Below are positions 33,168 to 45,366 of a stretch of DNA of 64,000 nucleotides, in pieces (the first letter of the stretch is position 1; each line of letters starts with the position of its first letter). The stretch is from positions 8,972,001 through 9,036,000 of the forward strand of contig NC_135013.1 of NCBI RefSeq assembly GCF_051020955.1, read 5' to 3'. This DNA comes from Megalopta genalis. Its lineage: Eukaryota > Arthropoda > Insecta > Hymenoptera > Halictidae. The notes under the pieces were generated by a model, which searched no databases, was not told the DNA's origin, and saw only the letters and a list, made by a program, of their open reading frames with translations. The position numbers and the translations under genes are program-made.

Positions 33168-34560
33168 GCCTTCCGATGTCTTTAATCATCCTGGTCCCGC
33201 TTTTCTCTCGGGCCCCCTATCGATTCGTCCTTTGCTCGTGGATCTCTGATCACAGAGCAGCAGTTGCGACCGACCAGTTCTTCGATAGGAGACAGAGGTA
33301 GGTTTCCTCTTTATTTGGTCGTTTAGCGGGTTGAACGACCGGAGGGGATAGAATCGTTCCGAGCTGTTAATTTGCAGTTATTGCGGACCGATGTTGGATG
33401 ACTTGTTATCTATAGATTATGCTAATGGTTGCTCGGACTCTAAATAGATCGGACCGCGTCCGAATGCTTAAAAAACGCTGTACAAAAGATTCGAATGATA
33501 GAAGAGCACATTTTTAGAATAAAATGCATCTCGTGTCACGGTTTCAGGCCACTATAATTAACGAAAATTCTAATTGGGTGTTGATTGTAATATTCTACGG
33601 ATGTCATAATATTATTATATTATATTATTATTATAACTATTAATATTAATATAATGTAATATTATTATTATATAACTATTAATATTAATATACTATTATT
33701 AATATTATTATTAATAATAATTTCTGCGATATAAAAATTGCCTGCACTAATTGCAAGATACAGGAAGACATTTATCTCGCTTCTTAATATATTTAATCGG
33801 TTGAAAATAATGCAGGAGTATTTCTTAACTTTTTAAATGTTTCTATTAATTTCCTTTCGACCTAATCATTTTTGTCATAAATGCCCAATAAATTTTGTCA
33901 ACAATTTCCAATCTAGTAATTATAATAAATATCTGTGGATTCTGTAATGTACTTTAAAGGAGAATAATTATCCTTCTTATAGACTTCTACAGACTTTTAC
34001 TTTCGAAATCCCCAAAAGTTCAAAGTTTGAAACGTACACCATTCTGGGCTCGAATCGAATCCAACCTACGGGCTTCGGTATGCGAAACTGTTGTTCGCAT
34101 TTTTCAGCCGAGGTTTCACGGATTCGATGCTTGTCTCCGCCGGATGAACGAACATGTTCCGATTCGAGCGGCGCTAACTCGGCCAGCTCGCGTGACGATC
34201 CGCTGTTCGTAACGCCCGGCGACCCTTCCCGTGATTATACCTTCTGAATCGGGACCCGGTATGGCGAGAGGGAATCCATCGACCAGACGCGGACGTTCCC
34301 GAAGCACCGAAACGAACCGGACGGCCGCGTAAGGTCGGTGGCTGATTGCCAGTCCCCGGCCGTATCATCCGACCGTACCGTGGAGAAAATCTGAGATTGC
34401 AGGCTCCGAGTGCTAAAGCTTGCATTTATCCACCGGTTAAACGTGCCATTCCGCGTTCGTTTCCTTCTCCTTGAATTTCAAATGAGCCCGAGGAATCTGA
34501 AATCCAATATGCAGGACAGTCCGAGATATTCGTGTCACCTCGTTCGAAGAACGATAAACC
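33166..34560. other. Unique and AT-repeat sequence, no gene seen
   Basis: 33600-33725 is an AT-only stretch with a partial duplication of ataactattaatattaata. The rest is unique. Frames at 34027-34425 overlap on both strands without motifs. Confidence 0.4.
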
Positions 34561-34725
34561 TTCGGTCGCCTCGCGCCAGCCGAGCTCGCCTCTCATTGGT
34601 CACTGTTTTTCGTTAATAACTCGTTAACGGTGCCTCGGAGAAAATTTTTGTAAAGGAAGAAGTTGCTTCAAATGACCCGAGGAACTCGCCACTTTAGGAT
34701 TGCGAGACATTTTTGGGACACCCTG
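34561..34725. mobile_element. Truncated MITE, family D copy 2
   Basis: Only the right about 165 bp of family D is present, ending GGGACACCCTG followed by TA. Confidence 0.75.
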
Positions 34726-34729
34726 TATA

Positions 34730-35160
34730 TATTCACCTTGGATTTTTCAATCGTGACGATTTAAATTGACTCTGGAAATTGGAATTTGAGATGAACCCTG
34801 AAGAGCAATCTATTAGAGTAACGACGAACCTTCGTGCATGTAAAAAAACTCCTAACTTACACTTGTGAACCTAATTTTACTCAAGATGCGCAGATCATCT
34901 TGAATTTTCTAATCGTCACGATGAAAAATTAACTCCCACAGTGTGAAGTAAAAAGGTTGAACGTCGAAGAAGAATTTATCGGAATAAAACGATGAACCTT
35001 CGTCGATGTAAAGACAACCTAAGAGACGTAAACTGCATTTTTTCGCAAGATGTTTCCACCTGGAATTTTCCAATCGTTACGATTTAAATTGACCGTAACC
35101 ATCGGAAGGAGCATCGAACGCCGGTGAAGAATCAATCTATCGGAACAGCGATCAGTGAGA
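34730..35160 (+). repeat. Degenerate tandem repeat, period about 160-168 bp
   Basis: Roughly 2.7 units. Landmarks: CAATCGTGACGATTTAAATT at about 34747, a variant at 34907 and another at 35068; CGAACCTTCGTGCATGTAAA at about 34822 and a variant at about 34990. Units differ by many substitutions, so the duplication is old. Confidence 0.65.
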
Positions 35161-36232
35161 CACTCGCATTCCACTCGCGACAAGGTGTTTTATCGTGAAC
35201 GAATTCGCGAACGGTCGAGCGAAGGGTGCCGCAAGATAGAATGCGGACGCTGCAGGTGTAAAACGATTTAATGAGTGTCGTTCTACGCTAATAGTATCTC
35301 GGCGATCTCGGTTTAACGCTGTCGAACCACGGTTTCGTCGATTGCAAGATTCGGGAACGGTCGCGGAAGCGATTAGAACGGTCGGTTACGCAGTCATGGG
35401 AAATTCTGTCGGAATGCGGTGTTCGTCGCGCGAGCTCCGGCCATTCGGATTTTTAACGGCGGATCCATAGATTAGATGATACAAAGCTTGCCGTCGAGTG
35501 GAAGCTTGTACGTATCACGCGGAGCTTCGGCCCGACAATTTATTGCTAGGAAACGCAATGATCCAGCGACCCGTGGTGAGGAATCCGAGTAGCGATTACC
35601 ATACGGCACCATACGTCGGTTATTCACGCGGTGGACCCGGTGGATCGGCACCGCGCGACGACCGTATAACCGTGAAATAAGAACCTCCACCCAGCTATCA
35701 AAGTAATGCTCGATGCGTCCGGCGCGGCGCTTCTCGTAAGACAGGAAACTAATGCGGCTATGAATTCCAGGATGGACCTGAATCGAAGCCCCTCGCGGAA
35801 GCCCAATGCCGACTGTGTTTTCCATGTTTTCAGGAAAGCCTCCGCCACGGGTTCAAAGGGTCACTGTAAATCACCCTTAATTGCGGAAGGAACGTGTACA
35901 CGGTTCCACGTGGATGTCCCCCCGGGTCTTTCCATCTTTACACGGCCAACTTCGTTTTCAGCCAAAGTTCGACCGCCTCTTCGGTATTTCGTTTTTTTTT
36001 TCTCGAACCATTCTGATTTAGGGTGCTGTTCGTACGCACCCCACGGTTTCGACGAAAGATGTCTCGCGATAGAACGTTAGAATTCAACACGATCGGATTT
36101 TAATCGTTGATAGACAAATGATTTCCTTCGATCGATGTAAAAATAGGCGACCACAGTAGAGACTTCATTATCCGAATATTTATTTTTAGAATATTCTGGT
36201 AGCCGAACGTTCCGTTGTATCTAATTATTGTG
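35161..36232. other. Non-coding stretch, no gene seen
   Basis: Moderately CpG-rich unique sequence. Overlapping open frames at 35472-36080 on both strands carry no motif. Confidence 0.4.
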
Positions 36233-36693
36233 TTAGGTTGGGGAATAAGTTCGTAGCGTTTTTATATTTTCTTTTATTTTACAACGATTTTTTGCTGTTT
36301 GATAAAGTGTATAATATTCATTCGATAGAGCTCTTTCTGCTCTACAAAACTGTGCCAATCGTCTTTTCGAGTAGTTTAATTTATTATTACTTTTGATGCT
36401 TAAAAATGGAATATCCAGCAGCTAAAAAGCAACATCGAGGCTAAACAGCTGCTGAACAGCACGGAAATGGTTTGCGAAGTTCAAAAATGGCGATTTTGAC
36501 GTCGACGACACGCCCTGCAGCGGAAGACCTTCTGAGTTCGATGAAGAGCGTCTCAAAGCACTTTCGAAGGAGGACGGTCACCGAACAAGTCGTGAATTGG
36601 CCGAAAAAATAAACTGCGATCATAAAACGATTCTCAATCATCTTCATGCAATGGGATTTGCCGAAAAATTGGGAGCCTGGGTGCTTCACGAGA
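36233..36693 (+). pseudogene. Truncated mariner transposase remnant (copy M2)
   Basis: Begins with the terminus TTAGGTTGGGGAATAAGTTC. The sequence then reads as the N-terminal part of a mellifera-type mariner transposase: MEYPAAKKQH..., GDFDVDDTPCSGRPSEFDEE, DGHRTSRELAEKINCDH, TILNHLHAMGFAEKLGAW. This covers the helix-turn-helix DNA-binding region. The copy stops before the catalytic DD34D domain, and frame breaks occur around the poly-A/stop near 36440. Non-functional. Confidence 0.8.
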
Positions 36694-38216
36694 GTCTCTA
36701 CTGTATATTACATGTATACATATGTATATGCGTATGCATGGAGATACAGACGATGAATTTTGAAGGATCCAATCGATAAGTTGCACGTCAGGCATATTTT
36801 GCCATGTAGTTAGAAAATAAAATAGATTGGCTATTCCGGTTGCCAAAACAACTTTGATTGCGTCGAACTTAAGGCAGGCATAAAATAGATGCAAATTATC
36901 TTTCTCGTACCGGCATATCATTAGAGATAAAAGTGGTTAATCAACGCGGCTGTGGCAGAAATCGCAGTGCAAAGGGTTAAACTGGCAAAGCGTACAGGAA
37001 TTCGATAACGCGTTACGCGGGGAAGGTCTTGAAATTGTCGAAGCGATTTTTACTTGTCTCGTTTCTGGGCAAGCGACGCAGAACAGAATGTTTCTTTCGC
37101 ACGGATTCGACAAAAAGTCGGTCTGGCACGTTCCGCGGCGATCGCGATATCGTGTTCGCGTGTCCTCCGACACGCTCGGCCATCTGAAATAACATTCCGG
37201 CGAGCACGAGTTCGTCATCATCCTGTTCGCGGACGTCGCGGCTTTTCAGCCTAACGATCTTTTAGGGGTCCCGAAGAATCGGTGCGTTCGGCGGCCACAA
37301 TGACCGCTTAATTGAGCGTAAGATATCGAGGTATCGTTCAGGTGCGGTTTCACTGGCCGAGTCCCCCGTCGATAAGGATTCCGTGTTCGAACGTTGACAG
37401 TGGAACAGCACCGAAATGATTCGGCACTTCTGTCACGGGGGGAATGCGGTTCCGAACCGGTCCACGCGCCACCTTTTCGGTCCGCGTGCCCCGCGTGGCT
37501 GCTGCGCGTGTCTTGTACCGGGTGTTCTACTTGGGTTCATTAGCTGAATAAATTTCCGTCGACACTGTACCATCGCGATGATACCGACGTCGAACGGATA
37601 TGAAGGTTTCGACAGGTTGTCTAGTCGTGTCGAATGGTACACGGTACGCGGCGCGAACGGTCAGATAAGGAACACGTCTTCTGGCATCGGCTCGTGCGAG
37701 ACGGTGCAGTCTTCGGGCTTGTAGTACTAATCGAATTGTTACTATAACCGTGTCATTGGAGGAACGAGTCCAGAGTACTTAACTGCGTCGATAGAATGTC
37801 TTTCCAACGAAGTTTATACTTTCGCTGCGCTATTTTTCTGTCGGATGACGCGACAAGAACTGGTGCTCCTAATCGACGATTTCGTTTTATTCATAGTCCC
37901 CCATAGGGCAGGACAGACGCGGTCTAGTGAACCGATATAACTATCTATACATATTATATATAACATTATAATAAAACAGATTAGGTTGATTAAAATGTGC
38001 ACGCACACCTGCAGACGAATTTGCGAAACATGTCGCGCAGATACATATTCTCGGACGTGTTAAATTAAATACTCTGAACATACGATAAAGATTTCTGCCA
38101 ACGAGAATATTATTATTATTGTTTTATATTTCTTGAATTTTCAATTTTTCCTTTATCTTTTATTCTTATTACTTTTGTTATTTGTCGTGTGCACCGAGCG
38201 CAACAATCTTGTTATA
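36694..38216. other. Non-coding stretch, no gene seen
   Basis: Unique sequence. GTGCAAAGGGTTAA near 36968 resembles a family S terminus without a visible partner. Confidence 0.4.
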
Positions 38217-38581
38217 CAGGGTGTCTCGAAAATGTCTCGCAATCCGGAAATGGGAGGTTCTTGAGGTCATTTGAAGCAACTTTTTCCTTTGCGAAAATTT
38301 TCTCCGAGGCACCGTTAACTAGTTATCAACGAAAAACAGTGACCAAGGAGAGGCGAGCTCGGCTGGCGCGAGGCGACCGAGCCAATGAGCGGAACTGGGC
38401 TTCGTGCGCTGGTTGGCTGGACCGCCTCGCGTCAGCCGTACACGATTCTTATCGGTCACCGTTTTTCGTTAATAACTCGTTAACGGTGCCTCGGAGAAAA
38501 TTTTTGCAAAGGAAGAAGTTGCTTCAAATGATCCGAGAAAACCGACATTTCCGAATTGCGAGACATTTTTGGGACACCCTG
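38217..38581. mobile_element. TA-flanked MITE, family D copy 3
   Basis: 365 bp between TA at 38215-38216 and 38582-38583; ends CAGGGTGTCTC and GGGACACCCTG. Same long inverted arms and GGCGCGAGGC core as D1, with a shorter centre. Confidence 0.85.
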
Positions 38582-38583
38582 TA

Positions 38584-39388
38584 TAAACAACGCGTTACAT
38601 GATTCACTATAATATGTGTACTGTTAAAATATCAAGATTTACTCAAATGGTGAACGTAAATGTAAATCGTTAAGGTTTCTGGCACTTCGGAAGCTTTGGA
38701 GAATTAAGAGAAGAGCAACCGCGAGCGAGCCGAGAAATTAGTATCCAAGATCACCGGGTTACACGATTCGGTTATTAGGATCGAGGTATCCTCGAAGCAC
38801 CATCGGCCAGGATAAATCGGCTGACAGCGGAGAAGATGGATCAATTACCGCGAAAGCATTCGCATGGAAGCCGCGATATCTGTATTCCGTTCGCAGAGGC
38901 CGCCATATAATAATGGATCGAAGCATTATTATGATTTCAATGGCGTGGCCCACCGATGCGAATCTAGATCGTGCAGCGGCGAACGATATCTGGGCCACCG
39001 ATCTGGCCACAGTGATTGATTCTTTGGTATTCATGCGGATCGGCGGTCCGCGATATCATCGTCGTCATCGTGGAACCGCCGCGCCGCGCGCCGCGGCCGC
39101 CGAGGCAAGAAAGACACGCCGATTCGAGATACGGGAACCAGTGACGTACAGAAAACCGTGTCCACTTCCGATCGACACCGCGATTGTCCGAATGCTACCG
39201 ATTTTTACCTTCGCTCGACCCTCGAGTCACGGCATTCGATTTTATCCTAATTATCGCGCATTTTCGTTTCTTAAATCCCCTTGCGCTGTAACAACGCTGT
39301 AGTCGGACTCGTGACGAAGTTTCATATATGTACATGTATATGTATATGAATATGTATATGTAATCTGCTAAATAAGGATTAGAATCGT
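38584..39388. other. Non-coding stretch, no gene seen
   Basis: A 129-codon plus-strand frame at 38913-39302 has no motif. A (TATATG)n-like run lies at 39325-39362. Confidence 0.4.
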
Positions 39389-39389
39389 A

Positions 39390-39637
39390 GTGGCGCAAGT
39401 CACATTTTTCTCATTGCGAGAAATAGAGAGTGTTATTGCTTTCCAGCGTGTCTATTGTTCGCTGACCAGATTTATCGTTAAAATAATTTAACAGTTTAAA
39501 ATATTATTAAATTGTTATTAAATAGTTAAGTTGATTTATAATAACTTTATAATTTATTTTTATTGTCTTTTTAGCTGTGCGTAGATTATATTTTACGACG
39601 TAAGTCTCAACATCTTTGAAAATATGATTTACGCCAC
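39390..39637 (+). mobile_element. TA-flanked MITE, family N
   Basis: About 248 bp between TA at 39388-39389 and 39638-39639; ends GTGGCGCAAGTCACATTTT and AAAATATGATTTACGCCAC are imperfect inverted repeats. A decayed relative lies at 12654-12835. Confidence 0.65.
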
Positions 39638-39872
39638 TAGAATTCTAACGCATTCCAATATAAATGGTATTCATTTCTTTCGAATCGAAACCAAATTTGA
39701 TTCTTCTAGTATCAAAACCTGGAAATTATAGTAAATGGCGACATACGAGGAACAAAGATTGTCTCTTTCTGTTAGCGAAAAATTATTGAGGTCGAAGAAG
39801 TGCTAATCGATGGAACTATGTACTAGGGATTAATAACCTCGGATCTCATTCTTCTGACTGATATTTATCCAG

Positions 39873-40024
39873 ATAGCACGAAAACGTCTTAAAGACGTCT
39901 TGTAGGTTCCGAACCAGGCGCCATTTTAACGGCCGACATAAGACGTGTAAAGATGTCCAGTTTAGGAAGACGTTCGGACCTAAAATGGACGTAAAATTGA
40001 CGTCTTTGAGACGTTATATGCTAT
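39873..40024. mobile_element. Short hairpin element L with ACGTCT-AGACGT palindromes
   Basis: About 152 bp bounded by ATAGCA and TGCTAT. Each end carries ACGTCT-3-AGACGT (ACGTCTTAAAGACGT on the left, ACGTCTTTGAGACGT on the right). Inner GTTCCGAAC-like and CATTTTA motifs are also inverted. No target duplication is clear. Confidence 0.55.
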
Positions 40025-40786
40025 CTCGGTAGCTGTTCAAGATTCGCGAAAAATTCTTATTCTCCGAGGAATAATTCGTTCTATCCGATTAAAAAATTGC
40101 TGCATCGATAATCGCAGCGTTAAGTACGTTTTCGCGTAACACGGACGCCGAGGAACCTAAGCCGGCCAACAAAGGTGAATACCCTTGTATCATTTATTAC
40201 GATGCATAGCCTCGAAAGGGCAATAAATATCTGCATCCGAAAAGCATGGCGCGTCGATCGAGCGCATGCGATTCCAGAGATTGTATACCTTAGAAAACAG
40301 CTTTAAATCACAGAACTTCGTCGTGCCCGCGAATGCATTTCAAGGTGCATCGAAGTGCAGCCGTTTTAGCTGCACGTGTTGCTATATTCGGTAGACCAAA
40401 ACAACCCTGATCCGACAAAAACTAACTAGCCGAACAGGTGCGTCTTGTGCACATTAATTACGGAGTGTCGGTAATACGGCAAGAGTTCGAAAACGTGTAC
40501 CAGTTATACATATGTAATGCTCTATTTATTCTAACACTGTGCAAGAAGTATTAATGTTCTTGCTTCCTTCATAAAATCTAATGGTTTTTATAGTACAAGA
40601 ACATCGTTCTAGTCGAGTGAAAGCTAGCTATTCAAAATAATCACCATTTACATAAATTCGATTTCTTAATCATGTCGGTAAGCGAAAGATATCCTACCTT
40701 TTAATAATCGTTATAACATACCTCTTAATAAATTTTTTAGCGCTACAGTAAAGTGATGGAGCACTTGCGAATAGCCTCTTATTCTA
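40025..40786. other. Non-coding stretch, no gene seen
   Basis: AT-rich unique sequence without credible frames. Confidence 0.4.
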
Positions 40787-40790
40787 TTAA

Positions 40791-41018
40791 CACTTAAACG
40801 AAATTATTATTTCCCGTAGACTTGCTCTAAGACCGCGGTATGCGCATTATGGTATGCTTCGAACATCTGGTAAAATTGTTTTTTCAGAATTGCCTCCGAA
40901 AGCTTCTAGATTTATGATTCTGTCCTTCTTTATCCAAACATCTTCACTTTCCGATTGTTCGTCGATTGTTCGTCTCGGCATTGAAACGCGAGAAATCTCG
41001 CGAGCGGTCGTTTAAGCG
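40791..41018 (+). mobile_element. TTAA-flanked MITE, family P
   Basis: 228 bp between TTAA at 40787-40790 and 41019-41022; termini CACTTAAACGA and TCGTTTAAGCG. The palindrome CGCGAGAAATCTCGCG (40987-41002) lies 16 bp inside the right end. Only about 20 bp separates it from element S1. Confidence 0.7.
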
Positions 41019-41045
41019 TTAATACGATGTCAACTGTTACATTAA

Positions 41046-41287
41046 CCCTTTGCACTCGAGTGGTGACTCTGAAGCACCGCTAAAGTTGTTGAATCACGTT
41101 CCAACATAATTCTTATATTAACAAAGTTTAAATGTATAAAAATTGTTAAAAGTGTAACTGTTGTTACGAGTAACCGCAAGACTCAATTTCATATGCATAG
41201 AATGCACTTTATCATACAAAATGGAAACACTATAAGCCAAAAAAATTGATTTAGATTTACAGTTAAAATGGCTTCGAGTGCAAAGGG
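41046..41287 (+). mobile_element. TTAA-flanked MITE, family S copy 1
   Basis: 242 bp between TTAA at 41042-41045 and 41288-41291; termini CCCTTTGCACTCGA and TCGAGTGCAAAGGG. Stem GAGT-4-ACTC at 41058-41069, 12 bp inside the left end. Confidence 0.85.
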
Positions 41288-41291
41288 TTAA

Positions 41292-42114
41292 AACGTTGTC
41301 TATAATTCTTTGTCACATTATTCCGATTATTGTTCAAATAAACGAAAATGACGATGTTCCGGACAACCTCGGTAATTGGAACTCTTTTTCTGAGTGAAAA
41401 TTTTCGTAAATTCGACTCGCGGCGCTATGATCCTATTCCAGTCAATCGTTCCGTGCCGCGCCGAACCCGAGAACCGCGCCGAGCCCCGACGACGGAGCCC
41501 GGCTTACGAGTCTCCTTGACAGCGTGACTGGCGAAGCGGAACGTAATTTTTCAGCGGCGCGAGTCCCTCCTCCGCGTCGCGGTCGGCGTCGTTTGCGGGC
41601 CCCGCCGCAACAGAGGGATCGATCGGTGAAATATGGGCCCGCCGGTTCCCCCACGCTGCGCCTCCTGCCGTCTTAATCAAGATTTCGGGCCGACGAAATT
41701 ATCGCTACCGAAACAATAACCGCGGAGGTAACCGGCGACGTTGATGTATGATCCGTCCGCGTGTGTCGGGCCGCGCGAAAACGATTACGCGCGATCGGGC
41801 CCGCGGTCACCGTACGGCGACAACACGGTAATAACGTATCGATGACGCGACGATAAGTCTGTCGGCGATAGGATTGCTACCGTGTCTCTCGTATCGAGAT
41901 CGTAATTTGTTGGTGCGCGCCGATAGCCGGCCTTACGTAACGAGTAATAACGATATGCCCGCGACGCGGTTGCCTGCCATGGCTGACGCTTGTTAGGGCG
42001 CATACTTCGTTTTACGATGTTTGCGCGCAGCGAGCGGCGAAACGAGAGCAACTGAAACTTTAGGAGCGAGCTCCGCGGTCGCCGCTGTGGAAGATTGGTT
42101 TTAAATGTTACGTT
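41292..42114. other. CpG-rich non-coding block
   Basis: 41430-42080 is CpG-rich unique sequence; minus-strand frames here lack motifs. Confidence 0.4.
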
Positions 42115-42341
42115 TCTCGCTCTCTCGTTCTTTCGCGCTTGCTCTCTCGCGCTTGCTCTCTCGCGCTCTCTTTCTCGCTCTCTCGTTCTTTCGCGCTTGC
42201 TCTCTCGCGCTCTCTTTCGTGGTCTCTCGCTCTCTCTCGCGCGCTCTCTCTCTCTCGCTCTCTCGCTCTTCCTCTCGCTCTCTCGCTCTTCCTCTCTCTC
42301 TCTCTCGCTCTTCCTCTCTCTCTCTCTCTCTCTCTCTCTCA
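42115..42341. repeat. (CTCTCG/CT)n low-complexity tract
   Basis: About 227 bp of imperfect CTCTCGC and CT repeats. Open frames in several phases through it encode Ser/Leu/Arg or Arg/Glu repeats and are artefacts of composition. Confidence 0.9.
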
Positions 42342-44285
42342 GGGTGAACCGGGTCCGTTGGAAACGGTGCGCGATCGTGCAATTAGATCAGAATGAGATC
42401 TCGGAGATTCGTTATTTTTCTTATATCTGTTGAATCATAATTGCAATTGAAACGCAAGGTAACCGAATTCTTTATCACTGGAACAGGTTCTCCAGGTGAA
42501 TAATTCGATCGAGGATTAATACGATTCGGTAACATTTACATACGATCGGTAACAGTTGGCAAGAATTTAATCTAGCATAATTACGTAACGGACCTATTAT
42601 CCAAATATACTCGTATTTTGGTTCTACGCACTGCGAACGCGGAAAATCCACGAATACGAGCTTCCGGAATTTTAACCCAACGATCGTGCTGTTTGCGGTA
42701 CGCTCGCACGATGATTATGTACTAGGCTGCGTATTTTCTGCATTGCAAAATAGTGAAACTTCTAAAAGAGTTCAATTCGATTATATTATCTATAACTCGT
42801 TAATGCTATTTAAGACAGGAATAAATTACGTACGCATTTCCTGCTCGCCGCAGTCGATGCACAAGATTGTTACTACGCGCAAAGATCGGCAGTCCAATGA
42901 TTAGGTATATTTTGTTACGAAGCTTTCGTTTAATCATTACGTTACGGTTTCTTGCCGTAATTACGTTGATTAGCATGCCTTCGTCCTGAACAGTTCCCCA
43001 GACAGTTTTACGTTCGGTTCTGTGCTGGTTTTTGTACATGATTACAATCCGCTTCGATTTCGCAGGAACGAGTAACGTTTATATTTAATAGATTACGCTC
43101 TGAAAACTTCATCACGGGTCTGTCTCGTTCGTCTAGCGCAAGAGCTGGTTACGAAGCAACCTGTTCCCGTGGAATAATTAGACTGCGGATTCTCATATGC
43201 GGAACAAACAAGTCGGTCGTAAGAAACAACTAATATCAGCCCATACGAAGGGTAACGAGCCAGGAAGGTCTGGTACATCGCCGGGACCGATTCCCGATAT
43301 CTAAATAGTCGCGCTTAAGCGAGGAAAGCTTGGCTGGCTCGCAGGCCAGCGAATGACGTTTCAAAAAGAAAAAAGGACGAAGTGAAAAAAGCAACGCGAA
43401 ACAGGAAGTCCTTCGGGAAGTCTGGATCGTTCTGGCATCCTGTGTCGGCCGGCGAACCGCAAAAAGAAGGCGAATCGTCGCGTACGAACGGCGGGGATCG
43501 GAAGGCAGTAAAACCGGGGACACTTAGCATTCGTCGTTATTCAAAGTACCTCGTTCGAATTAAAAAATCGCGCGGCCGCGCCGTAAAGAGCGGAACCGAG
43601 CAGCGGACACGCGCGTCGCGTTCGCGGAACGGGCGAACGGTGCGAACGAATGTCGAGGCCGGATGCGAGGTTCGTCGACTTGTCGCGGGGAACGAGCGGT
43701 CCGGGGCGTCGATAACGGGCGTTAATTGCGATTAAACGAACTGGATCGGGTCGTTCGCGGGAGCCCGCGGAGGGCCCCGTAGGAAATATAATTAACCCGA
43801 GGCGGGGACCGAGCGTGTGTGCGTTCGTGCCCGCGCGCGGGCCGGTCGGGCCGATCAGTTAAAAGCGAGAGACGGCCGCATTAAGCGGTAAGCAGCGTGA
43901 TCAGGGGCCCACGAAACGCAAATCGACGAGCGATGATAATCGCGCGAATAAGACGTCGGGATGCTGGCCGATCGGGCCCGTCCGCGTTTCGTCTCCCCTT
44001 CGGATCGCCGTCGGCGAACGCCGCCGGAGAGACGGAGAGACGAAGAGACGGAGCCGTGAGAGCGGAGGAGACGCGAGGAGCGGCTGGGTGGAGACGCGCA
44101 AGACCAGCCGAAAGGCTTCGGACGAGGAACGGTGTGTGACAGCGTGTAATCTCGCCTCGGCTTCGAGCCTCGCCGAAATAACAGGTTCCTCTTTCCCTCG
44201 TTCACCGCGATCTCCTCTTCGCCTGGCCATCTCTATGCCTCCGGTTTCTCCCTCTGTCGCGTACCCTCCTTGCGATCCGGCCCTC
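42342..44285. other. Unique sequence, CpG-rich from 43.4 kb
   Basis: 42342-43300 is AT-rich. 43380-44280 is CpG-rich with basic, motif-free open frames on both strands. No gene called. Confidence 0.4.
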
Positions 44286-44407
44286 TTAGTCTCTCTCGGT
44301 CTCTCCTGGTCTCTCTTAACCTCTCTCTTGGTCCCTCGTAGTCTCTCCTAGTCTCTCTTAATCTCTCTTGGCCTCTCGTAGTCTCTCTTAGTCTCTCTCA
44401 GTTTCTC
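44286..44407. repeat. 10-bp minisatellite, TAGTCTCTCT type
   Basis: About 12 imperfect units of a (T/C)(A/G)GTCTCTCTT-like decamer. Confidence 0.8.
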
Positions 44408-44508
44408 TTCTTCAAATCCAATTCAAAAATGTTTCACACAAAAGTTTGCTCTTTTTCGCGTGTAATTAGAAACGTAGGTTTAAAAATTTAAAGAAACAAA
44501 CAACCAAA

Positions 44509-45110
44509 ATGTGTTGCCCCGAGATATTTAGATCCAAGGTTTTCGAACCAGTTATTTTTACTGCTCGGCCAATCAGCGATGAGAGAAATGTAAGTCGCGT
44601 TAGATTAATCCAAGTTATAAAATATGAAACAGAATTCGATGGCTTGAAGCACATGATTGCGAGTAATTTCCGGAGATTTCCAGTTACCGCATCGAAACTG
44701 GAAACGATCGAGCTCCCATTGCACGAATCGGTGAAACTAGTTGCTGATATTCCGGAAGAGCTGGAACGGGTATTTGGTGCTCGCGGAGAAATAGTACGAG
44801 ACGAATGGAAGAAAATCTTACGGAAAAGTTCAGGATTCGACGCTTCGTCGAGACTTGGTCGAATCCTGCACGGATCAGATATGGAAGAACCGGACGAAAT
44901 TGATGCAAGGTGTTAAAAAAAAAATACGCATACGAACCAATTACTACATCCTGCGATGCCGAAAGGATATTTTCAGCATACAAATTAATCTTCAGCGAGA
45001 ACGGACATCGGCTTACCGTCGATAATATGGAAAAGATTACAGTTGCAGTTTCACATATTGTAATGCAAATTAGAACAAACCACAAATTAAAATATGCCTA
45101 CATTATATAA
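44509..45110 (+). pseudogene. hAT-like transposase C-terminal remnant, frameshifted
   Basis: Two consecutive frames make up the end of a hAT-like transposase. The first (44509-44916) has a pattern typical of the region before the dimerisation domain: ETIELPLHESVKLVADIPEE and GEIVRDEWKKILRKSSGF. The second (from 44910) contains the dimerisation signature YAYEPITTSCDAERIFSAYK followed by NGHRLTVDNMEKITV, where hAT proteins have a (S/C)-x-x-ER-x-FS motif. The frame changes at a run of ten A (44915-44924), so the product is broken unless that run is slipped or misread. The N-terminal zinc finger and catalytic parts are missing. Terminal repeats were not identified. Confidence 0.65.
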
Positions 45111-45121
45111 TTGGTTTAATT

Positions 45122-45212
45122 ATTTTGCATATATTTTGCATCCGTTCTGCATACGTTTTGCATACTTTTTACATATATTTTGCATATATTTCGCGCATAT
45201 TTTGCATATTAC
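45122..45212 (+). repeat. TTTTGCATA short-repeat tract
   Basis: About seven irregular copies of ttttgcata(ta) directly after the hAT-like remnant. It could be a subterminal repeat region of that element, since hAT ends often carry short repeated motifs; this is inference. Confidence 0.55.
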
Positions 45213-45366
45213 AGCGTATTAATATTGCACGAAGATCCGCGGTCTAGCGATGAACGACTTAAAATCAACATTAGTAAATTTAATTCCCTGTGCTTGTAAA
45301 TTTACATTTTTTGATAAGTTACACTTATGTCGTCTGTACGGTCCAATACAACCACGAATGAAAATA

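Noticed and set aside
42101..42433. Several overlapping open frames of 80-112 codons
   Set aside because: They translate a CTCTCG/CT repeat tract and have no independent support.
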